Of a DNA stretch of 64,000 bases, positions 33,637-47,200 are shown one piece after another. Made by a program: the position numbers and the translations under genes. Source of the DNA: Atkinsonella hypoxylon (Eukaryota; Ascomycota; Sordariomycetes; Hypocreales; Clavicipitaceae); contig JFHB01000055.1 in assembly GCA_000729835.1 (NCBI GenBank), positions 98,077 through 162,076 on the forward strand, in the 5' to 3' direction. The first letter of the stretch is position 1. Every line of letters starts with the position of its first letter. A model generated the notes under the pieces. The model was not told where the DNA came from and did not search any database. It worked only from the letters and a program-made list of their open reading frames with translations.

Positions 33637-35529
33637 ACAACTGATTGAGGGCAGATCTTTGACGTGCACGAATTTTTCAACCTGTGGTGGGAAAATCACG
33701 GCCGGCAACTAACTTAACTATTGGCCTAACCGAATTGTGCTGAAGATGGATGGATGGATGGATAGTGGGTCGGAGCCAGCTCGGTTCCCAAGGAAATACG
33801 GAAATGCCTCGTCGGTACCTTTGAACAGCCACAACGGCTGCGATGTGTTGCGACGGTAACCTTTTATAGAGTCGGAATTGTCTACGACTTGTCTATCATG
33901 GTGAGGCTCAGACTTGGCCTGAATCACTGAGCCTTCCAAGGTTCTCATGAAGCTCTCGCAAGGTATTCAAAAGAAGTTGCTAAATCCATCATCTCCATCG
34001 CTGTTACAAGTCCCTTTGAAAGCGGTTCCTATCATAATATGAAAACGCTCACTACAACTCACGGTGGCGCGTGAAGGTGCATACATATGCTGTCATAAGT
34101 TGGTTATACTATAATCTTACTCGGCGCCCAATAATTGGTGCACGCGGCCAGGTCAAAAGCATGCTGCCTCGGCTCCTCATCGCTTTCCAGCCGTCTGGTA
34201 TTAATTAATATCCCGTGTCTTTCTGTATGTTCGTATGCATGCATGTCTAAGCTTGTCACATCCAGGTTATTCCTCGTTATGCCTGCCAGCCAGGCTTCCA
34301 TCGTCCGGTAACCCTGCCCACATTCAATAGCACCTTGCCCAGTCCAGCCTTATCGCATCGACCATGCAGACGCCAAGATGAGGTAGCGAGTGGCAGGTGG
34401 ATGGCAGCGCCTGTACGTTCAGATTCCACTCCGGGCTGAGAATATTATCCCTGCACGATTGAAGAGGCGAAGTTCGTTTCCCTTTGTTTTTTTTGTTTTT
34501 TTTTTTTTTTTCTCGAAGGGGCTGAGGGGCTGAGGGGCTGGCTTGACCCACCTTTTGTTCTCCATGTAAGCAGACTGGTGCATGTCAATTAAATAGTCTG
34601 TGTTTTGATTATCTTGTCGTAGGGCGGGCCTTGTCGTCTCCGCCCCAGCTGACAAACGGCAGGAGCAACCCCCCGGTTTCCCTTGGAGAAGAGTCATAGA
34701 ACTGCATTGAGCAGTTGAACAACACCGCCAGCCACTTGTTGTGTGCTGGTGCGCGCCGTGGTCAATGAACGTCCATTTCACCACGTCCGTTCCTTGCTTG
34801 ACCCGACCTCGATATGCCGAATTGGAAACGCGCACCCGAAGGATTAAGCTGTATGTGCAACTCGCATGACGCTGAAACTGCGCATCTCGTATCCGGCCCC
34901 AGTCTTGTCCAACCACGTCGACTGCGAATGACACTGCAGGTGCAGCGTTACGACCCGCCGATGTCGTGCAATCGTGCATCGGATCATTTTTCCTACGTGG
35001 TAAACCTTTTTCATAGAGACACCTAGCCGTCTCAAGCCCTACCCATCAGCTCCCTCCATGAGCGCCGTGTTCTTTCAAGTTTACGATAGAGTACATGTAG
35101 TTTTGTACTCCGCACGCGATATGCAGTTTCAAGAGCAGGGTGCCGGTCGAGAAAACCACTGCTGAGCAATTGCGGGGGCGATGCAAGAACCTTGACATGA
35201 GGGCGTTGCCCTACAATCCAGCCTGCGCTGGCGATTGGTGACCTGAGGGTTTTTTTTTTTCCTTCTCTTCTGGTTGGTCTACCTTAAATTAAGTAAAAAC
35301 TTAAAGAAAACCTTACAAAGGATTTTTATATTAGAAAAAAAATAAATAATTTCATTAATCGTCTTACGTCACGCGTGAATTACGTGTCTAACTAAAAATC
35401 CACAACATTATTGGCTGAAGCAGGACCCATACAGATAAGACCCGCAGCACCCTCAGGCCGATAAGGCGGTCGCACAGTTTCTGTAGATCCTCATAGATCC
35501 CTGGTATCATCCGCACCGGAGCCCTCATC

Positions 35530-36350
35530 TCACATCTGTTGCCCGATTTTTCCGATTGCCCCGATCCAGCAGAAGCTGGGCAATCTCGGCGTATCCTCTG
35601 TCAGAAAGCAGTCTGTAAAGCGCACTATCGATTGTTTTCTGCCACTTCTTATCCACTATCGAGTCCACCAGCAGCTGCGATACCTCTCTATACGTTGTTC
35701 AGGAGCAGCTCGATGAGGGCTATCCTAATCTCCTCTTCGGGCTGTGATATTGTTGCCCCCCTATTCAGGAGTCACCGCCCTGTCTCGGCATGACCCCTCC
35801 AAAAGTCTATGCAGGGCGCTAATGCGGTCTTCAAGGGACGCATTGATATCGCCCTCGTGGAGGGGAGTGTCCATGGCATAATCTCCGTACCGTACGGCAA
35901 TAAAGCGCTTCAGGATCGCATATTGAGAGCCTTGTATATGACCGAGGCGGGTGAATTCGTCCCCTGCATAAACGCATAGATAAATGCAGTTGGCAGCCAA
36001 TGTCTGTTCAAGACTCGTATGACTTGTTCAACCTGATGGGTCAGATTGGCCAAATGACCATCTCATCTGTCAATATTCTGACTGACAATCGCACGAGGTC
36101 ATTTGCGACTATTGCTGGCAGAGGAGAGAATCCTGTGGGAAGCTTGCTTGGAGAATTGCCGTGCGACTAGTTGTTTCTGCGGCCAAGAGGAAATGGTGTT
36201 GTCAGCCTGACCACCTCCTTCGCAATCACAGGTCAAGACAAGACTGGTCACCTCTTGCAGACTTTCATACCAACTCCTGCTGTCACCTACTTGGCCATTG
36301 ATTACCACTGCTGCCGACGTTTGGTGTGATGCCCCGGGCTTCCCCGATAG
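35530..36350 (-). pseudogene. degraded ankyrin-type gene fragment
   Basis: The minus strand carries pieces with ankyrin-helix spelling: R-I-A-L-I-E-L-L-L-N-N near 35720, then, 27 codons and at least two stops later, G-Y-A-E-I-A-Q-L-L-L-D-R-G near 35570. Upstream on the same strand are two open stretches (36000-35761 with E-D-R-I-S-A-L-H-R-L-L-E, and about 36330-36099) in other frames. No start, splice chain or continuous frame can be drawn. I read this as the wreck of an ankyrin or NLR-like gene, a class often pseudogenised in filamentous fungi. The ankyrin call rests on two short motifs only. Confidence 0.38.
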
Positions 36351-36631
36351 TCAGCCGGGCCACCCGTGAGTTGAATGCACCTTGTGACCATCTCTTCTTT
36401 TTAGAAACGCAATGATCAATCTTAACAGGGCAAGCTATCCGATTGCAGGGATCTTACAATCTAGACGAGGTGCTATTGAGGGCATTGACGCGGTCTGCCC
36501 ATTGCTTAACAATGTGAGCTGCAATCTGGACTATTTCTATCGCTTGCGGATGTCTTCTTTTACAGAATTCAGCCTGAATAGCAAGGTCTTGAAGGTCTTC
36601 AAAGGAGAGTCCTAACTAACTGAGAGATTAG

Positions 36632-37344
36632 TCACTGGTATATGCCATGCTCCCCCTTTAGACTTCAAGAAGCTAGTTCAGATCCAGCTTGGACAAATTT
36701 TGATCGAATGCTTCAAGATTCCAGGATCTTGCAACGCATCATTAGCGTTTGATAACTCTCAAATCGCCAGAGGTTTTACCAAATCTTTCCCTCTTAAAGA
36801 TCAGCTGTGTACCTCTGTAGCCACATCTGGAGCGCCTGCGTGTCCAGGCAGTATATTTCAAAGAACCACAGCAATTAATACGAGAGGGACAGTACCAGAG
36901 GATTGCCGGGCAGTGGCGCAGCATGTGGTCATGCCGGCTGGTATATTCGCACTTCAACCGTGCACTCAGCTATCGCGATGGGCGCACGGTGTCGCGGACT
37001 GCGATCATGAGCTCGCACATGGAAAATGTTGCGCTTTCAAAGGGAAATACATCACTCTTGTTACGTCTGGACCTGTCTGTGGCTTATCTGAGACGGTAAA
37101 GTAGCCGTTATCCTGGTATAGTTTTGCCATTCTTACACGCACAGATCCTTTTTACTTGGTCCTCCGACGGGTGCCGCCGGAAGAACTGATTTCGAAACCC
37201 ACGTTAATGAGAGGTGAACCGGAGGGGTGGCGTCTTGTGATTCGTAATGCTGCCGCTTTAAACATCTCGGTTCTTGCTGGGTTAATCGTTGTTGATGGTG
37301 ACGCAATATCCGCCGCGGATGGGATGGATGACTAGGACCCCCTG
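36632..37344 (+). pseudogene. unrecognised coding relic
   Basis: An open stretch of about 155 codons ends at 37104. It contains F-T-K-S-F-P-L-K-D-Q-L-C-T-S-V and T-R-G-T-V-P-E-D-C-R-A-V-A-Q-H-V-V with several spaced Cys. A second open stretch (about 37143-37334, P-E-E-L-I-S-K-P, L-A-G-L-I-V-V-D-G-D) follows in another frame after a CGCACAG acceptor-like site. No ATG opens the first part in frame, and the codon choice is unbiased, unlike the active genes here. I do not recognise the family. It may be a decayed or recently acquired gene. Confidence 0.3.
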
Positions 37345-38628
37345 TCTTTGCAATGTCCGAGCGAATCTTGCTGAATGACGAACTTGAGTCGATGATGGTT
37401 GGTGATCCTCTGTATAAGGCTAAGGATGTGTGGTAGCTTGTATTTGTGGAAAATTACCTAGGCACGCCGCAACATCAGCCAGCATTCCACCTGGCGCTTC
37501 TCACCACAGATATAAATATCTGGTCACTGGTCTGGTAGGATCTTGCGCTCCCTCTCTCGTTTCCTGGCTTCAGATTTTGCGTGTTTGCCGGGACAACTAC
37601 CCTAGCCGTCTTTGTCTCCAGTCAAGTCAATTATGTTTTGTATCTCACGATGCTTCTGTGATTATTGGGCTCTTCTCGACTTCCTTGATGTCGCTGCAAG
37701 CTACCCAGTAGAACATCTTGTGTATGAGAATATGCAAATTGTGCTGAACGAGAAGGACGAGCAAGTTCTCCAAAAAGCTGAAGTAGAGGACCTACGAGGG
37801 AGAACCGGCGTACGCAGGAGCTAAGTCATGGCAGAAGTATTGATGTTGCAACCACCTATTCCGTATGGTGAATGTGCACTAGCGTTGGGAGCATCCTCCA
37901 AAGAATGCAAGGCATCTTGATATATATCAAGCCCGGTGCATATCATTCTCTTTGGCCCTGACACATGCAACCTGTCGTTGAAGAAGCCCAGGATTTGCTT
38001 TCCGAAAGTGAATTGTAATCGCCACTAAGCCAAGAAGACTTGCATGATAAACCTTGATGTTTTCCCCGTTGATCTATGGCTTCAATTGTCCATGTTTCAG
38101 TTTGCTCGATTCGCCAGCCCTATTGGTCGCTTGTCAGGTACAGGTACAAGATTGGGGAAGTTCATTGCGAGATGACTGTTTTCAAAGTGGCCAGTGGCTG
38201 CAAAATGAAGACGCGCATTGGCTGACCAAGCTTAGTGAGTAGAAATGAGTCACCAGTAGCCACCGTAGCCACCGTAGCCACCGTAGCCACCAACCGTCAC
38301 CCCCAGAGGAGGAGCTCGCCAGCCACTCACAAGCCGCCAGCATCAGAATGGTCGACGATTCATGACTCCAAGGCTCCACTCAAAGATTTTGTGCTTCCTG
38401 CTTTCTCTAGGAAAGAGACGAGGTTCAAAACCACAATCCACGCCACCGGCTGCGCGTCTCATTGTTTATGCCTCGAAATTCCTTGTCCAGGTATATCCTC
38501 ATAGTCTCGCCAACCTCGCGACGTGTCAACTCACTAGCCTCTCTAAGTAGCCTTATCTTCCATTCACTATTGTCATATTGCACTTCCAAGATCATCTCCT
38601 TCGCGCTCGCGCTATCACCTCTCAGATT
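37345..38628. other. spacer and 5' flank of the FAP1 gene
   Basis: It contains one TATTCCGTA (37857-37865) and a 9-bp array (38256-38291). The last 150 nt before 38629 should be leader. Nothing else was recognised. Confidence 0.5.
38256..38291 (+). repeat. 9-bp tandem repeat (GTAGCCACC)4
   Basis: Four perfect units, 340 nt upstream of the FAP1-type start codon. Confidence 0.92.
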
Positions 38629-41600
38629 ATGCCCAATTTAGAGGCGCCTCAGGCTCATCAGTCATATCATCAACATCGGGGAAGAAACCATGGCCACCGC
38701 AGAGGTCGCAGTGGTGGAACTAGACCACAAGTAAATGGTCCTCGCTCCGAGGGCGAGTCGACTTCTCTGAGTCACGCTTCGCAGACACAACGTAACTCGA
38801 TACAGACATTGGCTCAAGGCCAAGCGCAAGAAGCGGCACGCCCAAGCACAGAGAGCTCCAATTCTAGCTCGAGGGGAAGAAATCGACGATCTCGGGCTCG
38901 GGGTCAACGGCAACCTGGACGAGGGGGAGCAGTCGGTCCTGATGCACCTAGACCGCCAACTCATAGGACATTCGGCGGTCATCTCACAAGGCCAGTCGCT
39001 GAAAATGGTTTTGGTCATGGCTCAATTATTGCTGCTCATTCGCTCAGTGGTGATGCGCCGGAATTTGTGCCCGGACAGCCCCTAGCTCCAAGATAGTATG
39101 ATATCTGTTCTGTCCACGTCAGTAATCCTCCTCCCTGTACATTGATTCTGACATCTGCAGTAGCAACTCCCCCAAACCCCGAGTTTCGGCAAAGCCAAAA
39201 TTCAAGCTTCCAAAATCCATAGCCGAGGATTTGGGAACCAGAATTCATGAAGATATTACGAATCTCAATTATGAATGTGCCGTCTGCACAGATGATATAT
39301 CACGAAACTCCCACGTCTGGTCATGCACTTTATGTTGGACGGTGGTCCATCTGAAGTGTGTCAAAAAATGGTACGGAAACCAGAAGAATCAGCAGGATTT
39401 ACAGTCTGTGGAGCCTCAGAGGCAGTTCTCTTGGAGATGCCCTGGATGTAATTCCAAGTTATTTGATGACCCTGGGTCTTACCACTGTTGGTGTGGCAAG
39501 GATATAAACCCTCATCCGGCTCCGTCTTCCCTACCTCCGCATTCTTGCGGACAGACATGCTCAAAGCCTCGAGCTACCTGCCCTCATCCTTGCTCCCTGC
39601 AATGCCACGCGGGACCATGCCCTCCATGTGGGTTGATGGGCCCAGCTCAAACTTGTTTCTGCGGGAAGAACGAATCCCGCAAGCGCTGTAGAGAGACTGA
39701 TTATGAGAACGGCTGGAGCTGTCAGGAAGCCTGCGGCGATCTTCTTCCTTGTGGAGAGCACATTTGCATGAAGCCCTGCCATTCTGGTTTGTGCGGGGAC
39801 TGCGAGGTGTCCATCAAAGCCATATGCTATTGTGGTCACGTCCAGAAGACGATGCCATGCTACGAACGAGAGGAACCGCAGCAGTCCTACAGCGATACGG
39901 ATAAGAGCTGGTTCGAAGCTGTTTTCACTTGCGATCAACTTTGTCAGCGAACCTTCGATTGCGGTATTCACAGATGCTCTGAGACATGTCATCCCCAGGA
40001 GGAACTGCCCATTCATTGCCCGTATTCAGCAGATCTGGTAACTCACTGCCCCTGCGGCAAAACCCCTCTTGGAGAACTTCTTGACAAGCCTCGGTCGTCG
40101 TGTGAGGACTCTATTCCCCGCTGCGAGAAACCGTGCCATAAAAAGCTACCATGCGGCCATCTTTGCGCGTCCAAATGCCACACCGGGGACTGCGGATTCT
40201 GCAATGAGACCATTGATATCCCTTGCACATGTGGAAGAACAAGTAGCACGTCTGTTTGCCACCAAGGTCAGATCGAACGCCCTATGTGCATGAGAATCTG
40301 CCAGGCAAATCTGAGCTGTGGTCGCCATAAATGCGGCGAACGCTGTTGTCCTGGCGAGAAGAAGGCTGCAGAGAGGCAGGCTGCCAGACGCAAGCACAAG
40401 GTACCGGAAGCGACGGCCTCAATCGAGGCAGAACATATTTGCATCAGAACATGCGGAAGGAAACTGAAATGCGGATCGCATGAATGCCAGCAAATGTGCC
40501 ATCGCGGTCCCTGCGCAAGCTGTCCTGAAGCCATCTTTACCGAAATCAGCTGCGACTGTGGTCGAACCACGCTCCAACCTCCACAGCCCTGCGGAACGAA
40601 GCCGCCAGAATGTCGCTTCGACTGCCAGAGAAGACCGAGCTGTGATCATCCTGCTGTTGAGCATAATTGTCACCCCGCTGACATGTCTTGCCCCAAGTGC
40701 CCATTCCTCGTGGAGAAGTGGTGTGCTTGTGGTAAGGAGAAGTTGCACAGTCAGCCGTGCCACCTCCAGGAGGCGCGCTGTGGGAAAGTCTGTGGCAAGA
40801 AATTAAAGTGTGGACTGCACACTTGCAAGAAGCTGTGCCATCGGCCAGGCGAGTGCGAAGATGTTGCCTCCATTGGAAAGCATTGTGAACACCCATGTGG
40901 AAAGATTAAGTTGTTTTGTGAGCACCCGTGCCAGAATACCTGCCACGGGCAAACCCGTACGTGGTCTCTCTCTTTTTTTTTTTTTGTCCTTTTTTAGAAC
41001 TGCATAAGGTAGTTGCATAAAGGCTTGATGCATGAACTAACACAGCATAGCCTGTAATGAATCATCCGCTTGTCCGGCCAAGGCATCCATATGCTGTCCC
41101 TGCGGAGTTCGCCAACAAGAGACCAAGTGCCTCGCCAGCAGCTCGAACCCTACACCATCAAGACCCGAAATCAAATGCGACGACGAATGTCTCCGGCTCG
41201 AGCGCAACCGTCGGCTTGCGGCAGCGCTCAACATTGATCCGGTCTCTCATCAGAATGACCATGTGCCCTATGCCGATGCCACACTCAAGCTATTCAAGGA
41301 ACATGCGTCTTGGGCCGAGACGCAAGAGCGAGAGTTCCGCGTCTTCGCCAAGAGTCCAAACGAGATTCGTCTGCGCTACAAGCCCATGGCCTCCGCGTAC
41401 CGCCAATTCCTGCACCTCCTCGCCGAAGACTACGGTCTTGAAAGTAAAAGCGAAGACGTCGAGCCATACCGTTACGTGGTCGTCTTCAAGGGCTCCCGCT
41501 TTGTCTCCGCACCAAGCAAGACCCTCTCCCAGTGCGTCAAGATCAGAGCCGCACAGGCTGCCGAAGCTGCCGCAAGCACCGCGGCATCCCGAGCTTCGTC

Positions 41601-42120
41601 CCCCCCCTTGGCAGCACCACAGACCGACCCCTTCAACGGCGTCCTCCTAATCAAGCCTCGATTCGGACTCACCATCGACGAGGTCAAATCGGCTCTGCAG
41701 TCCGATCTGGCCACCCTGCCGTCCATCCACTTCGAAACCAGCTTCCTCCCTTCCGAGGAGATTCTCCTGCGGGCAACGACGTCCTACTCGGCGTTCCTGT
41801 CGTCTACTGCTCTGGAGCAAGCCCTGATCAGCATCAGACCTCGTCTCGCGAAATCCATCGAGGCAGCAGATCTGGCTGGCAAGCTGTTGCTCTGCCACGT
41901 CGATTCTGGCACCGCCCAGATCACGCGGCGGGAGGATCTCGGCAGGGCTGATGCCTGCGGTTGGAGCGCCGTTGCAGGACGGGCTGCTGCCAAGCGGGAC
42001 ATTGCTACGCCCGAGGGACCTGTTGGCGCGACAGGGAGGAGAATGATGGGTCTGCGGAAGAAGAAGGTTGAGCGTGGCAGGTCCTGGACTGAGCGGCTTG
42101 ATGGGGATGTCGAGTGCTGA
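38629..42120 (+). CDS. FAP1: NF-X1-type zinc-finger protein with R3H domain (FAP1 homologue)
   Basis: Three exons, 38629-39095, 39161-40956 and 41051-42120, give 1110 aa. Introns are 65 nt (GTATGA...CTGCAG) and 94 nt (GTACGT...CATAG, with ACTAAC before the acceptor). Residues 1-155 are basic, Arg/Gly-rich and disordered. A RING/PHD-like module follows at about 196-246 (C-A-V-C ... H-L-K-C ... C-P-G-C). A long ladder of NF-X1 fingers runs to about 790, with repeated C-G-x-H-x-C and C-H-x-G-x-C units. A C-terminal R3H domain lies near 850-920 (R-L-R-Y-K-P-M-A-S-A-Y-R-Q-F-L-H-L-L-A-E-D) and an RRM-like fold after that. Yeast Fap1 binds the rapamycin target Fpr1; animal NFX1 is a nuclear regulator with E3-like RING activity. 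The second splice restores N-T-C-H-G-Q-T-P-C-N, a finger core. A further 5' exon cannot be excluded. Confidence 0.93.
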
Positions 42121-42886
42121 AGGGGGATCTATTCATACGATGGAAGCTCTGTCCATGCAGAGCAGAGCACTTCTAGACTTGGTACGTAACAGAGGTCATG
42201 TACATCGCAATCAAGAGCTGGTTCATTGCCTTGATCCACAATGGCTGCCTTGTCAAAACCTACGTCAAACTTGAAGGATTCAGCCCAAGTTAGCCCCGTC
42301 TAGTAGTTACCCACAGAACATCATCAAAAGCAAACACTTATACGCCTAATCATCGCCAACGACATCAATGCCATACCGCCATACCTTTTACCCTCGCCCC
42401 TACGGAACACAGCGGAGGGGACACCACGTCAGGCGACCCACTGAGCGTCACATGAGGGTGCCCGGCACACCAGACAAGACTGGTCATGGTGTCGGCGAAA
42501 TGCATGGGTTGCGGGATATTTCCAATGACGTAAGATGGCCGGTAGGCATCCGTTGTGTGTAACTGGTTATGCAAGGGTTGAGGAACTGCCATGGTGGATG
42601 GATTTTGAAGTGCATGACTTGTGCTATCTGTCCGACATTGCGGAATCGAAAATAGAAGAGGAAATAGGTGCTGCACCCAACCACATTGACATATGCGAAT
42701 TCAAATACCTTTGTACATTAAAGCTGGGTATCTATCATGAAATGAAGAATATTCAGGGTCCTGCATTCCCTTCTTGCTTTGGGGGGGGAGGGGAGGGGGG
42801 GGAATGTGTGTCTGATGGACCTGATATGCGTCTATTGACATCACGCACGACAGTGGCGCGACGGTGACGCCATCTGTTTGACGATC
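42121..42886. other. intergenic between convergent genes
   Basis: The 3' flanks of the FAP1 and BEM46 genes. A G-rich run is at 42780-42801. No gene seen. Confidence 0.6.
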
Positions 42887-44275
42887 CTATGACCTTGTCT
42901 TTTCCTGAGACCCTTCGCTCGTGACTTCGGCTACGAAATCGGCAATGGCTTCAAAGTAGCCCTCTTCAAGCACACTCGAATTGTGGTCGCCACCCGGCAG
43001 TGGTTTCCACCGCTTGTTTGGGGCGTTGCAAAGCTCGAATAGTTGGCGCATGTGACTAGGTCTGAGTTGGGGGTAAGTTTATGTCGTCAGTCCTGAACTT
43101 TTAACCAAACGTGCCATGTGGTTAATGCGCCAAAGGGGATCGGGGTAGATCATGTCAGACTCGTGATTGGGGTTTAAAATCAGAACCGTAAGCGGTTCAT
43201 ATTTTGTGGGTGATGCAATTTAGTCATCCTTTGATCAAGAGGGGGCAATTGGGGTTGAAAGAGAAGGAGGATGGATGAGTACATTGGTGCCAGCCAAAGC
43301 AGGTATTTGGAAATGACAACTTACGGCACAATTTCATCCTGCAAGCCACTGATAAAGAGAACAGGAATTTTGGTTACAAGTGGCAATGTTGAGTCGCTTG
43401 GCCACACTTGGTGGCAAAGTAATGTCAGGTACTTGGCAGGTGGGATGACTGAAGGGATCAGTTTCCGCACTGATAAAAAGGTATTCTCTAAGATCAAGCC
43501 GACAATGTCACCCGCATCTTGATTCTTGGCTGCTAATCGGATACTGACGGCGCCACCAAGGCTCTGACCGTAAATGATCAAGCGGTGGTGTCTGGTCTCG
43601 GCTCGTTCTCGTAGGTACTGCAATCCAGTTTGTGCATCGATGTTGAGACCGCTCTCATCGGGTTCGCCCGTCGACGTGCCGTATCCTCTGTATTCCAGCA
43701 TAAGGACATTGCAACCAACGTGGTTGATCAGCATCCTTGCTATGGGAAGCCGATGACCGATGTTGCCGGCATTGCCATGAAACATGATCATGGTAATGTT
43801 GGAGTTTTTGCCTCCACGCGGGCCGCGGATGTAAAAGGCCGACAACTTCTCGCCATCGTCGGTGGGTATCACAAGCTCTTCGAAGTCTCTGATGCCGAAC
43901 TGGGAAGGTCTTGGTACCTCTGTCCGGGAGTTCGGTGGCATGTGTGATGGATAGATTAGAGCCCTAGAGAAGTGGTTATGTTAGGGCTGGGGCAATGTGG
44001 GTTGAGTGGGAGGATCATATGACGCACTTCTGCTTGAAGTACAGCAGAGACGTCAGGGCGGCAGCAATGCCCTGCCGAGAATGTTAGCATCAAGGTTGGG
44101 TAAGACGGAAGAAGATCCAGATCACATGAATGTAGTCACATACCGTGGACGCCAATGCGGGAAATCGCAGATAGGATGCCACGGAGCTAAGGGCAGACGC
44201 GGTCTGCTCTATGTAGCTACTAAACGAAGATGAGGGAGCAGAATGAGAGCTCGACATTTCCGAACGATCGGGCAT
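42887..44275 (-). CDS. BEM46: BEM46-family alpha/beta hydrolase
   Basis: Four exons, 44275-44144, 44071-44028, 43963-43325 and 43061-42887, give 329 aa. Introns are 72, 64 and 263 nt. The protein has a Ser-rich N-terminus, one membrane-anchor-like helix (G-I-A-A-A-L-T-S-L-L-Y-F), the family signature A-L-I-Y-P-S-H-M-P-P-N-S-R-T-E-V-P-R-P, the oxyanion motif F-H-G-N-A-G-N (about 121-126), nucleophile Ser 193 in G-Q-S-L-G-G, Asp 268 in G-L-Q-D-E-I-V-P and His 298 in G-G-D-H-N. The catalytic triad is therefore complete. BEM46 proteins are ER/eisosome-associated and influence polarity and hyphal type in fungi; ABHD13 is the animal relative, and the substrate is unknown. An internal Met at residue 7 could also serve as start. 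The 44-nt second exon and the last exon carrying the catalytic His are easily overlooked. Confidence 0.92.
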
Positions 44276-47200
44276 TGAGGGCTCGTGTTGGTTTGGTTGG
44301 TGCCTGTGTCATCGACGTGTGAGAGGGATGTCTTGGTAATAGTCCTGATTAGGTGCTCCAGTATCTAGCCTGATTCCAGATACACAGAATGCAAGCGAGC
44401 AAGGCGAGCAATGCGACGAAGTAGAAACAGGGAGCAACATGCGCGCGCGAGGACGTGGTGAGGTGCCAGCCCTTGAGTGGGTTGGGAGAGGGGAAATATG
44501 CCTGCCGAGTTGTGGATGCCCAAAGGATCTAGTGCCTGCCTAGTTCAGGGGTCGAGGTAGGGGTTCATTAGAGATATTAGCTAATACTGAAAGCCTGTGC
44601 TCTGTTATATCACAACAAGAGTTGATGAGACGGGAGCAGAGTGTTAAGAAACACTCGAGATCAGGGTGTCGAAGCATGTCATGCGTCACGACTTCTCGGA
44701 AAGCGGCCAACCGTAGAAAAGGTCTGTCTGATTGACGAATGGTTTATTGTGCTTTTATTTTATTTTACTTTTTACTTTTTAATGTTTAATTTTCATTTTC
44801 AATTTGTTGAGCCTCAACACAGTGGGGTAGAAGCTGGTCGGAGTGGAGCTCGATGGCACCAGCTCAGGCTCAGGCAAGAAGCAATTGCGGCCTGCTGTTT
44901 CCGTTTCCGTTGAAGTCCATGATGGAACACTCACTTACTCACTTACTCTATCCAACTAGCAGTGTGGGATAGCTCGCCTTAAGACCTATACCCAACATAA
45001 CAATAATGAAAGACCACTCATGCCACTGTACTGTACGTATAGCAACACTAGTCCAGACGAGATGGGATCGAATCTTGCGCGAGAGGCAAGTTGCAGGCGA
45101 CCCAGATAAGTTGAACAAGGTCTAGTTATCACTCTGATGCAGGCAGGTTCTTCAAGCATGGGACTTACATACTATTCGTCTCGATGCTGGCATTCATGAG
45201 ATTGCCTTGCTGTAGTCTGCAATCATATCATATTACATGAGTACCAAGTCAATGACAAATTTGGCTGCAAACGAAGGATCTTATCCCAAGCCCATTGTCT
45301 CGAACCTCGACTCTGGATATAGCAGTCAACCTGAGTGCAGACGATCCGTAACTACGGTACGCTGGTTTTGCCCCGGTATCTCAGGAATGCTGCTGTTCAT
45401 CGTTGCTTTTTTACCATTCAACGCCTTCTGCACCGGGTCAAGATCCACCACATTGTAAAACATGACTGTGACGGCTAGCACATCATCCGTAATGAGGCAT
45501 TGTGCCATTGACGGTCAGATACCTGGTCGAAGTCAAAATGCGATCTACATAAACACTGGTTGCTGATATATGCAGTAGTATGTGCATGTACAACAGCTAT
45601 TTCCATGTAGATCTGTTATGTACAAAACAGAGACCAGCACGAATTACATCTGAGAATAACGGCTGAGAATAGGCGCTGCTCCTCTCTAGCTTACCTCGCC
45701 TCAAGTAGCCGCCCTGAGAAGATAGGTCGAATACCTCAACGGGCGGCCCGTTGGAACTAATGCACAAGTGTCTGAGATGAAGACTCTGTCATTGGACGAT
45801 AGAGTCAATCATGAAGGGCTTGCTTGTCACCACCCTTGTTGGGGGAATATGCCTCGAACCACGGAGCACGGAGAACCACAGTGGTCTATGTATGTGAAGC
45901 AAGGAGTCCTGGACGACTGAATCGAGAGCTACTCCCTCGCATGCGCATGAATGTTAAGTTAATGGGGTGTCGAACACATGTGCAGATGGATATCCGGACG
46001 GGAAGGGGGGCTCTGAAACATGGCGGCACACTCCGCGCACTCTACGGAATAGTTAGTTAGTGACGGCCTTCCATCAGTTGGTTGACGTTGAGCCGAGAAT
46101 CACACGATGAGAGAAATGTGCGGCATCTTGGCGTCCAAGTACATGCGTTCCAAATACATTTGGAATGAGCACGCAGATCAAGACTGCTTTGTGCCATTCA
46201 TGTCTTGCTTGACCTGCACTTGTTCTTCAGGCTGTGTCTGTGCTGAGCTCCCTCCCGTATTTCTACTCGGTCTCTCAGCCACATGACACACATGACCATG
46301 CATGCTTCTTATCTCGACGGGTCTAAATTGGTTGTGGTGGGATTGGTGGGATTGCCAGGATTGCCAGGATTGCCAGGATTGCCAGGATTGCGCGCAAGAG
46401 ATGGATGGGGACAAGAGGATGGCGTTGTTAGCGCTGTCTCCCAGGTTTCTGGAGAAGACTGACTTGAGATTTGGACAAACATCATATGAAATTGCTCGCC
46501 GTCACTACTGCCGGCCTGGCTATTGGAGAGTACCATTCGAGTTGCAATAGAGGGTGCGAACATGGATGCCATGGTCTAGAACAAGAGAAAGAAAGGCGCG
46601 GGCAAGCTGAAAGCTTTTGTGCAATTAGTGGCATGGCCAAGTTCAGCAATGAAAAGGCGGCTCGGTGTTGTGTTATATGTATTGATTGCATCAGACAAGT
46701 GAATCCTGAGACCTGATCTGATTGATATAGTGTACGGAGTACCAGTGGCCCTGTTTGCTGTCGCGCAAAGGCTGTGGCACAGACCGTTCGCCTTGAAGGC
46801 GCATCCTCGCGCCGGCTGGACTGCTCTTTTCGATATTTGGACACATTTGGACACATTTGGATACCTAGGTAGTTAACTCGGCAATTTGGATTATTGTTGA
46901 TCTGCTCCCTACGGCAACCCTGATGTCTACCACGTCTCCAAAACACGCCAGGGTATCCTCCCGTCCCCCGATTCGCCTGGCGCGGGACCCTGATTGGCTT
47001 GTCACAGAGAGCGAGGAAGGAAAGAGCTCTCAGGTACGGAGTACCCCGTCCCCGATTTAATGCACCAGCAGGTCCCTTGGCAGGGGCCGACAATTTAATC
47101 GAGCCATGGTGGTCCACCCAACGCCGTCAAAGATGGATCTCCATGACTCGATTACATTGTCGGGCGCGGCCTGGGAACCTAGGTTGTTGTCCTTGAATAG

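Larger units (their letters stand above)
32576..35500. other. gene-poor spacer
   Basis: This lies upstream of the WSC oxidase. It holds a 12-bp array (33094-33141), an 18-nt poly-C (33619-33636), a GGAT array near 33746-33762, a T-rich run near 34487-34511, an AT-rich patch (35280-35400) and three copies of the 9-mer TAYTCCGTA (32951, 33253 and 33597). No gene with codon bias was found. Confidence 0.5.

Noticed and set aside
46482..47117. 211-codon minus-strand frame with ATG
   Set aside because: It runs through two TACGGAGTA copies and a TACCTAGGTAGTTA motif, has no codon bias and no protein motif.
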